Shown piece after piece: positions 1 to 7,459 of a stretch of 11,549 nt of DNA. The notes under the pieces are model-generated. The model was not told the DNA's origin, did no database searches, and was given only the letters and a program-made list of their open reading frames with translations. The stretch comes from Pinguiococcus pyrenoidosus. Taxonomy: Eukaryota; Sar; Pinguiophyceae; Pinguiochrysidales; Pinguiochrysidaceae. The stretch's first letter is position 1. Each line of letters opens with the position of its first letter. The stretch is taken from NCBI GenBank assembly GCA_019677205.1, contig JAAMXY010001034.1, forward strand, positions 1 to 11,549. The letters run 5' to 3'. The translations under genes were made by a program, and so were the position numbers.

Positions 1-561
1 CCGAGAACCCTCGTGCAAGCTCTGGTCGCCTTGGCCCAGTCGCGACCGGAGAGCACCGTGTCCAACTTGCTCTTGCCGCTGGTTTGCAGCGATCCGGCCA
101 CGATCGGCGCCGCGCAGTGCGACGTGGTCCAGCGCGTGGCGAGGCAAGGCTTGGATCCCACGAGCGCCAGCGACTTGGTCTTGGGCATGGCGATGACGCC
201 CGAGCATCCGTCGTACGCGGCTACGATGCCTGCGCCGGTGCGGCAAGGCGGCACGCCCGGCTTCTGCCTCTGGACGGACCAGACGCTTCAGGTTCTCAGT
301 ACTGTGCTGGGCTTACGGCAGGCCCTTCTCCCCGACGCCGCCGAAACGCTTTGCAGCCGGTGCGCCCAAATGGGAAATCCCCGGAAACCGCAGGAGCCCT
401 TGCTCTCGTCGCTGAAGTTCGGCTACCTGCTGCATGTGCTTGCGGCGAAACGACCAGATGTCTGCAAGCCGTTTGCAAAGCCGCTGCTCGCCGTGGCGAA
501 GCAGTGCACGTCGTTCATGGCGAAATCGGCGGTGCGCGCCATGGAGAAAATAGCTGAATAG
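1..561 (+). CDS. Partial C-terminal end of a helical protein, possibly Fanconi anaemia group E (FANCE) C-terminal domain
   Basis: The frame is open from the window edge and ends at TAG 559-561, giving 186 codons. The true start lies upstream, and the GTG at 13 is not a credible start for a eukaryotic gene. The protein is rich in leucine and alanine and reads as consecutive amphipathic helices, like a HEAT-type solenoid. A tryptophan-led helix (WTDQTLQVLSTVL), a later SLKFGYLLHVL helix and a terminal TSFMAKSAVRAM helix follow the spacing I recall for the FANCE C-terminal domain, the part of the Fanconi core complex that contacts FANCD2. That match is from memory and is tentative; another helical-repeat protein is possible. 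No transmembrane segment or catalytic motif is visible. The gene converges on the VDE-related gene, whose stop lies 107 bp away. Confidence 0.45.
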   Translation, partial: PRTLVQALVALAQSRPESTVSNLLLPLVCSDPATIGAAQCDVVQRVARQGLDPTSASDLVLGMAMTPEHPSYAATMPAPVRQGGTPGFCLWTDQTLQVLSTVLGLRQALLPDAAETLCSRCAQMGNPRKPQEPLLSSLKFGYLLHVLAAKRPDVCKPFAKPLLAVAKQCTSFMAKSAVRAMEKIAE

Positions 562-668
562 GTCGACGACTAGAGGAAGGCAGCGGAACAACGGAAACGA
601 GACGAACAACGGAACCGATACGAACACAGAAACGGAACATCGAGAAGACAAAAAAAGAAAGGAAGAGA
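562..668. other. Short convergent intergenic spacer (shared 3' ends)
   Basis: This 107-bp gap separates two stop codons in tail-to-tail orientation. It is purine-rich on the + strand, holds a degenerate 18-bp triplicate repeat and an A7 run near 652-658, and has no AATAAA signal on either strand. The two 3' untranslated regions very likely overlap. Confidence 0.7.
586..639. repeat. Degenerate 18-bp tandem repeat, three copies
   Basis: Three adjacent 18-bp units occupy 586-603, 604-621 and 622-639. The first is GAACAACGGAAACGAGAC. The second differs from it at two positions. The third is more diverged but keeps the GAACA start. The repeat lies between two convergent stop codons, so it is in the 3' UTR of either or both genes. 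Confidence 0.6.
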
Positions 669-2332
669 CTACCCCTTCATCTGCATCGCATCGATCGTCT
701 TGCCGGCCTCCCGCTGCTCTGCTAGCCAGCTCTGCCGCACAGCCTTTGCTTCTACTCCCAGAGGGGCGCCACAGTCCGCGCATCCCTGATTCGACACGGT
801 GTACATCTCCCACGGCTCGATGCCGGTTCTCTGCAGCGCAGCGGCGATGCGCTTCGCCTCGGAAGCGGGAGGCGGATCGCCGTCGGGGGTGCAGACAAGG
901 CCCCCGAAATACGCCTGACCGGCTGCCCTCGCGGCGCCGGAATAGAAGAAGACGATCCAGCTCAGGTCGTCCGCCACGTCAACTATTCTCCACTGCTCGT
1001 TGGACGTCACGCCGTTGTCCAGCACCGAGAAGACGTAGGACCCCGGCGCTTGCTTGTTGTCGATGCGGACGCGGTAGTGGCGCCGGCGCCACACGATCTC
1101 GCCATCGGGAAGGATGACCTGGAAGGTCGGGTCGTACCAGGCCACCTTCTTGGCCGTCCCCGGATAGAAGATCTGATGCTGGCAGGGAAACTGGTCGTAG
1201 GCGGCGTTCTTCCCTTGATGCACCATCCACGACCACTGCCGCCCCTCCTGCCCCAACCATCCGATGAGGATCTCTTCGGCCGCCTCGTTGTCCAGCGGCT
1301 TGCCTCGCCAGTGCGTCATGGCGTCGGGGATGGGTTCCGGCGCCTCGGCCGTCTTGCACAGGCAGTTGTGTTTCTCCAGGACGCACAAGCTGAAGGCCTC
1401 CAGCTTCGGCGTCTCGTTGCACGTGATGCACCGGTAGCTGGCGACCTGGTCGTTCGCAGCGCAGGCGTCCAGGCACTCGATGGCCGCCTTGCAGGTGGGG
1501 TCCGTGAGGCAGTCCACCACCTCCTTGAAGCAGTTGCGGCACATGCACAGGATCGCGCCGACGTCCGCCTGCTGCACCGCCATCGCAATCAGCGGCACCG
1601 GCTTCGCCAGGACATGACCCAGGAGCAGCAGCAGATAGAGCGCGTCGTCACTGGAACGCCGCCGCCACAGATCCACTGCCAAGTCATACGTCTCCACGGC
1701 CTCCTTGTTCAGCACCTGGTCCCAGGGGGCAGACTTGGCCGGTCGGTAGCCCCCCAGGCGACTCGCTTCTTCCAAGTCCGCTGCGCTCTCCAGTGCCAGG
1801 AAGGCCTTGGCCGTGTCGCCGCTGCTCTTCAGCGCCGCAAGCACCCGCTGCGCGTTGGCGCTCTGGACGTTCCACGCGAACACGATGCTGGCCCCTCGGA
1901 AACTCGCCTCGAAGTCGGCGGTCGTGGCGCCGGCGTCCACGGCCTCCAGCAGGTAGTCCGCGTCCACCTCGCCCATGCGGCGTCTCAGGAGCTTCAAAAC
2001 CTGTGGGACAGCGGCGCTAAGGCACAGAAACGCGCGCGCGAAAGGCTCAGCTGATCGAGCACCTGACCCCAGCTGGCGCCATGATAGCCCTCCGCCAGGC
2101 TGTCCAAGGGCGCCACCACGGTAACCAGCACTTTTCCTGCCTCGCGCTTCACTTCGGGCGCGATCTTGAGCTCTTCGGCGTCGTATGGCGCGAAAGACTC
2201 CGTGATGGCGTCAGCGAATCCGGGAACTCGCGCGGGCTCCACCGCGAAAAGCCGTCTGGAGGGCCGCACGCGAGGCGCCAGGGACCATGCGGCCACCGCA
2301 GGCCACAGACTGGCGAAGATGACGGGCCTCAT
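669..2332 (-). CDS. VDR: Violaxanthin de-epoxidase-related (VDE/VDR family) plastid protein, two exons
   Basis: Exon 1 is 2332-2063 and exon 2 is 2000-669. Joining across a 62-nt intron gives 533 aa with no phase break. The ATG at 2332 has A at -3 and opens a signal-like stretch (residues 1-15) followed by WSLAPRVRPSRR, which fits a bipartite complex-plastid presequence. Residues about 242-305 hold 12 cysteines (CMC, CFKEV, CLTDPTC, CLDAC and others), matching the Cys-rich domain of VDE relatives. Residues about 351-463 form the lipocalin-like domain, with AYDQFPCQHQIFYPG, the WRRRHYRV strand, SVLDNGV and FYSGAARAAGQAY. The C-terminus lacks the Glu-rich tail of true VDE and resembles the VDR branch. 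VDE de-epoxidises violaxanthin in the thylakoid lumen; the activity of VDR proteins is not settled. Residues about 92-230 form an extra N-terminal segment that I cannot assign. Confidence 0.85.
2001..2062 (-). other. Intron of the VDE-related gene (62 nt, phase 0)
   Basis: On the minus strand the donor is CAG|GTGCTC and the acceptor is CCACAG|GTT. Removal joins YHGASWGQ to VLKLLRRR in frame. Without splicing, exon 1 reaches a TGA just past the acceptor. Confidence 0.85.
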
Positions 2333-2877
2333 AGTGACGCAGGCGCTAAAGCGCTGAATTTCTGTGGTTTTACGCGTTCAAAAGATATTCCTTTGCGTCA
2401 GAACCGCGGTCGCCCCAAACTGATATCTAGTGTCCAGGATCGATATCGGGGCGACGATGGATCGGTTTGGGATTGGGAAAAAGCCGGAAAAAAGGAAAAG
2501 AAAACCCAAAGAGGGATTTTACCGTTTCTTCCATGGCGATGAAATGCCTGATTTGGCGCGCGCAAGCGCCGTAGGCACCGGTTTTCGGGGATTCGAAAGC
2601 TGTCGGAGAAGTTTTCGCGCTCTGCGTGACAGAGATGTACTGAACAGGCGGCGTGGTCGAGCTCGCACAGATTCGTCTCCGCCGCGAACTTCGCGGAAAC
2701 CCTCGTAAGCGCCGCTTTCAAATCGTGTGGACCGTGTGCTCCACGCGATTTTCGCGCTTTTCTTCCGTCCAACTCCTCCACTCTGTAGCGTGTTAACCTT
2801 TGGAAGCCACTTGAGAAGCGAGTGAGCCAAGCTTGAACCGATTTTGAGCTCGCGTTCTGCCGAATTCCGTTTGAATC
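2333..2877. promoter_or_regulatory. Divergent promoter region between the VDE-related gene and FIG4
   Basis: These 545 bp lie between two start codons facing apart, so they should hold both promoters. I see no convincing TATA box. Three octamers fit the E2F/DP consensus TTTSSCGC: TTTGGCGC at 2552-2559, TTTCGCGC at 2613-2620 and TTTCGCGC at 2750-2757. One ATTGG (inverted CCAAT) lies at 2472-2476. A purine-rich run (GGAAAAAAGGAAAAGAAAA type) covers about 2477-2517. The small open frames here lack family motifs or conserved features. Confidence 0.55.
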
Positions 2878-5800
2878 ATGGCGAAACTCAGCGTGGAGCC
2901 GCTGGTGTCCAAGCTGGAGCTGTTCCAGCTGTACGAGACCGAGCAGCGGATGTATGTGGTGGCGTCGAATAGCGAGCGCACGCATTTCCGCATGTTAAAG
3001 ATCATGCTTTTGCCCGAAGAAGACCAAGTTCGCATCGGATCTTTGGCAGAGATCCTCAGCGAAGACTCCACCGTGTACTCCGAGGAGGACCTGAACCACG
3101 CGTTGTCCGATCTGCACGTCGGCAACTCCAGCACTGGCGGCCTGAAGCATGTGCTGGACTGCTACGGCCTCGTGGGCTTCAACCGCTTCATAGGTACGCG
3201 CAAGCTCGTCGGCTTGAGCCCGGAGAGTGTGGATCGCTTGCGGAAACCGAAACGAAACTGTGCAAAGATGGCTCCCAAAGCCTGACGTCCTTGTGTTCGG
3301 CTATGCGTCTAGGATGCTACTACCTCACGGTGATTACCCAGCGGCGTTGCGTGGGCCGCATCGGGACCAACAAGATCTACACCATCACTGGCGTGGAGAC
3401 CATTCCCTTGCGGCGAGAAGAGCATGACCCGGAAGCGTCCGTGAGCAGCATGTGGGGCCGGCTGCAGAAGCGCCTCAACCCGACCATGGGGGATACGGTG
3501 GAGCAGCGCTATCGAGAGCTCTTCCACACGGTGGATCTCACGAGAGACTTCTTCTTCAGCTACACCTACGACCTCACGCACAGTCTGCAGTTCAACATGC
3601 TGGCCACTGCTGCTCAGAACTTCCCGCTGCCGCCGCCGCAGGAGATCTTCATGTGGAACCACTACTTGCTCGAGGAGCTCGACTATTGCGTCCGTCCGAA
3701 GACCCAATGGTTTTGGTTCCTTCCCATCATCCACGGCGCCTTCCAAACGCGGCGCCTGAGCTTGTTCAGCCGCGTGCTGTCCTTGACGCTGGTTGCGAGG
3801 CGATCGAGGCACTTTGCGGGGCCGCGGTATCTTAAGAGAGGCGTGAACGACGCAGGGCACGTGGCCAACGACGTGGAGATGGAACAGATCTTGCACGAGG
3901 AGGGGATCCATGAGGGAAAGTTCAGCGGGGTGACTCAGGTCCGCGGCAGCATCCCGACCTTCTGGACGCAAGCGACCAACTGGTCGATGCCGAAGCCTCC
4001 CATACAGATCAAAGAGCATGATCATCCGGCGTACGAGGCAACCAAGCGGCACTTCGCGCACCTGATCCAGCGGTACGGCCAGGAGATCCACCTGCTCGAC
4101 TTGGTCAAGCTTCGGGAAGGGAAAGACCCCCGCACCGCGAAGAAGAGGGAAACGCTGGTCGGTGGGGACTACAGGAACGCGGTCAGCTACATCAACTCGG
4201 ACCTCCGGCCGCATCAGCGCATGCAGTACATTGCTCTGGACTTCAGCAACCTCACGAAAGTGAGGAATGTCAATCTGGTCAAGGGCCTGGCGGAGATCGC
4301 GCGGTGGTCGCTGAGCCGGACGTCCTTGTTCTGCAGCCACCCAAAGACCCAAATCAACACGGATCCGCCGAAGTCCAAGTCCGCTTCCTCCGGCCTGCTT
4401 GGGCGAGACAGCCGAGCCGATCTCGAGCCCACCGTGCAGCGAGGTGTTTTGCGGACCAACTGCATCGACTGCTTGGACCGAACGAACGTGGCGCAGTTCT
4501 GCGTGGGCGCCGTCGCGCTCGGCATTCAGCTCAATGTGCTCGGCATCGAGTCCACGACGGAGATCCGATACGACTCCCCCGTCGTGCAGGCCCTGATGGA
4601 GATGTACACATCGCTGGGAGACATCATTGCGTTGCAGTACGGCGGTAGTGAAGCCCAGAAGAAGGTTGACGTGGGAGGCGCCTCGTCCAAGCAGCTGAGC
4701 ATGAAGCAGCACAGCGACATCATGACCTCTGCGAAGCGTCACCTGACCAACACCTTCCGCGACAAGATTGTGCAAAGCGCCATGAATCTGTTTCTGGGGC
4801 ATTTCCGGCCCTTCACCGATAGCGCTCCGTCGGGCGTCGCGCCTGCGCTGCTTGGCAGCGTCAATCCGGATCCCATGCCCGCGGCTTGGCCGCTCGGGTG
4901 GGCCTTCGGCGCCGCCTCGGCCTCCGAGTCAGCGCAGGAGCAGAAGCAGCAGATTGTGACGCTTTGGGACCTCGAAGACGACTTCTTCTTGCACAACAAG
5001 AAGGCGCTCCGGCGCGCCACGCCCGCCATCCTGGTGGACGAGTGGAAGTTGCTCGAGGGGGACGTCGAGGATCCGATGATGGACTTGGACTACGACTACG
5101 AAGACGAGGACACGGGCGGCAGCTTCGAGAACGTCATCGTGGACGAGCTCGAGCGAAGGAACATCGAGTCCGAGAAGAACAAGAAGAACGTGCTGCGGAG
5201 GGCCTTTCGCCGCGCGTCGAAGATCATAAAGTCGCGAAAGATACAAAAGGAGCTCATCGCGGAGGTGCAGCATCACGTGGCGGAGCCGCTTCAAGCGGAT
5301 CAGATTGAGCAGCGGCTGAAGGCGAACGAGCGCCGCCACCAAGTCGAGCAGTGGTGCAGGAAGGAGTTCTTCGCGGCTTCCCAATGGTGGGACGACGCGG
5401 TCGTGAGACACGAGCAAAGGTTGCAGTGGATGCGCCTGGGCCCGCCGCCGGCAATCGACATGTTGGACCGCTTCGAGCGGTTGTACACCCCCAAAGAGCT
5501 CACTTCCTTTGATGACATGCTGAAGGATGAGATGTACGTATCGATTGCGCAGTACGAAGTGCCGTCCGTCCCGCCCACCCGCATAAACGACATGCCACCG
5601 GTGCCAACGCATGTGAAGGATCGCAGCTGGGATCTGGGCCCGCGGCTTGGAACGTTCTCCTCGCAGAGCGGCGCGTCAGATGCCGCCGCCTCGCCGCCTA
5701 CGCTGCTGGAAGAGGACGTGTCTCCCACGCACTCTCCTCAGAGCTCGGGAGGACTGAATGTTTCGGGGGACGGGGCTGCTGCCGCTGAAGTCAAGGGCGA

Positions 5801-7286
5801 GACGAGAGCCGAAGCTGATGTCGAGTCGAACCCCGCCTCTGCGGTGCTGAAGAGGAGTGGACGGAGCAAATCGTACACGGAAGGATTTCGGCACGTTCAG
5901 CAGCCCGGGCTCGGACGCTCGCCGGTGCGCTCGGGCTCAGCGGCTCCGGATGCGCTGCAGCTGCCCGTGAGTCCGATCAAGCGGGCGGACAGTTTGCCGC
6001 CGACGGCTTTTGGGACGGGGGGGGTTCCAAGCCCCGCCTCGGCGGACTCTACCGACCCGTCCGCGGCCTCAGCGACGGGGGAAGAGGAAGACGAAGCCGA
6101 CAGAAGCTTCACCATCGGCGGCTTCATGATGGATCTTGGGACGCGCCTTGTCCGGACTCTTCGGACCGTCAAGCGGTTCCAAAACCCGCAAAAATTAGGT
6201 GCGTCTTTCGTTGGCTGCCAGAGCTCACTGGTCCCTTCGTGATCCCTCCCTTTCTTGTCCGCAGGCGCCCAAGGGAGAGACCTGAATGACGCGGGGTCCT
6301 ATTTCTCGAAGGCGCCCACGCTCGAGTTCATCGGGAAGGCGAACGCACCGGATTCGTCCCTCATTGGCAACGAGACCTACGCTCAGCTGGCCGCGGACGT
6401 GAGCCAGTACGAGACCTACGGGAACGACGACATCGACTATGATTGGAAGCACAACGACGCCATGACAGACTTCATCTTGGAAAGCACGGATGCCTTCAAG
6501 CTCTTCCAGCTGGCCGAGAGGTCCCACTGCACGTTCGAACTTTCGCACGGGCCCTACAAGGACCTTCCCCAAACCTTCGACGCCAGGGATCTGGAGCAGC
6601 TCACGGCCTCGGTGGCCCCCATCGTTGACCACGAGGGGAGAATCAAAGACTGGTAAGCCGGCTGGTGTTCGCTGCTCGGCCCAACCCCCGGAAATCCTCT
6701 GAGCTAAGCATTGGATACTTGCTAATAGGGACGAGATTGAGCTGGCACTGGAGAAGGAGCAGAAGGGCCTACGAAAGATGTTCGGGCGCAAGACGTCTTC
6801 GACCATTGTGGATATGATCAAGACGGTAGGCAAAGCCAAGGGCAGTTCGTGAGGTCACCCGTGTCTCGCCGCTGATTCATCACTCCTTTTCTCTCTCTGT
6901 GTCTCTCTCGCTCGCTCGCTGGCTGGCTAAAGGCGCGGGAGACCGACCTAGAGCTCGTGCGGGAGTATGAAGCCGCCATCGATCCGGAGACGCTCCGCAA
7001 GAAGGGCTCGTCCTTGATCACCCCGGAGGACCGCGCCTTGTATCTCTCGTATCTGGATCCGTTTCGGGAGCAGCTGAAGTCGAAGGCGGCTCAGCCCCCG
7101 AATGGATTGGAGCCGACTGTGAACGAGAGTGCGAAGCCGTCGGTGAAGTATCCCGAGCTGCTGGCGATATCGAAGGTGGAGCCGACCGTCTTCATCGCGC
7201 TCGACTGCAGAGGTCTTTTTGACGACGTCAAGGCAGCGCGGAATGAGCACAGCTGGTCTCAGGACAGCAACGAGAAGTCGGAATGA
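2878..7286 (+). CDS. FIG4: FIG4-type SAC-domain polyphosphoinositide phosphatase, five exons
   Basis: Exons are 2878-3193, 3313-6198, 6265-6652, 6729-6825 and 6933-7286, for 1346 codons plus TGA. The ATG has A at -3 and G at +4. Residues 1-110 carry the FIG4 N-terminal signature (LYETEQRMYVVASNSERTHF, then RMLKI and GFNRFIGCYYLTVITQRR across intron 1). The SAC catalytic domain runs from about 185 (FFFSYTYDLTHSLQFN) to about 560, with VQVRGSIPTFW near 315 and the active-site RTNCIDCLDRTN, where Cys489 and Arg495 form the CX5R motif. FIG4 removes the 5-phosphate of PI(3,5)P2 and works with PIKfyve/Fab1 and VAC14 on endolysosomal membranes. After the SAC region come an acidic patch (about 690-715), a basic likely coiled segment (about 720-790), LYTPKELTSFDDML near 829 and a disordered Ser/Pro/Ala-rich stretch (about 880-1060). 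Human and yeast FIG4 are about 880-910 aa, so this protein is much longer. Confidence 0.93.
3194..3312 (+). other. FIG4 intron 1 (119 nt, phase 1)
   Basis: Donor ATAG|GTACGC and acceptor TCTAG|GATGC. Splicing joins GFNRFI to GCYYLTVITQ, a continuous stretch of the family. Retention gives a stop at 3283-3285. Confidence 0.9.
6017..6024 (+). repeat. G8 homopolymer inside the FIG4 coding exon
   Basis: Eight consecutive G bases lie in the disordered part of exon 2. The frame stays open on both sides, so the count appears right in this assembly. Such a run is prone to indel errors and slippage. Confidence 0.85.
6199..6264 (+). other. FIG4 intron 2 (66 nt, phase 1)
   Basis: Donor TTAG|GTGCGT and acceptor TCCGCAG|GCG after a pyrimidine-rich tract. 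Length is a multiple of three, but retention meets TGA at 6240-6242, ending the protein about 280 residues early. Confidence 0.85.
6653..6728 (+). other. FIG4 intron 3 (76 nt, phase 2)
   Basis: Donor ACTG|GTAAGC and acceptor AATAG|GGACG. Splicing rebuilds a Trp codon and joins GRIKDW to DEIELALEKEQ. Unlike the other introns it has no strong pyrimidine tract before the acceptor. Confidence 0.85.
6826..6932 (+). other. FIG4 intron 4 (107 nt, phase 0) with a CT/CTCG/GGCT simple-repeat tract
   Basis: Donor ACG|GTAGGC and acceptor CTAAAG|GCG. Splicing joins VDMIKT to ARETDLELVREY. Positions about 6885-6928 are a run of CT, CTCG and GGCT repeats that probably serves as the polypyrimidine tract. 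An alternative donor (GAG|GTCACC near 6852) would leave the in-frame TGA at 6850-6852 in place, so the early donor is preferred. Confidence 0.75.
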
Positions 7287-7459
7287 TCGAGAATACAGAT
7301 CGTTGCAATTTGCTATTCGTGGCGACACCTACGCGCTATGGATTTCCATCGTTTGAGCTACTGAACATCACCAAACCTCACGTACAGTGGGACGCTTCAA
7401 CGCTCGTGCTTTTTGTTTCGCTTTGACTGAGGAACGAGAGGATGCGAGCAACCTGGGGA
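7287..7459. other. Convergent intergenic spacer between FIG4 and importin alpha
   Basis: This 173-bp spacer lies between two stop codons in tail-to-tail orientation and must hold both 3' ends. No AATAAA or clear variant is seen on either strand. The only other note is a T-rich stretch (CTTTTTGTTT) near 7409-7418. No gene is apparent. Confidence 0.65.

Noticed and set aside
1050-2054. A 334-codon open frame on the + strand
   Set aside because: It is the antisense shadow of the VDE-related gene and runs through its intron without a matching junction.
3309-4802. A 497-codon open frame on the minus strand
   Set aside because: It lies wholly antisense to FIG4 exon 2, which has clear SAC motifs. 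Its composition (His, Arg, Val, Leu-rich) follows from third-position GC bias.
7287-7459. Canonical AATAAA polyadenylation signals at the gene ends
   Set aside because: None is present here or in 562-668 on either strand. The lineage probably uses another signal, so no terminator is called.
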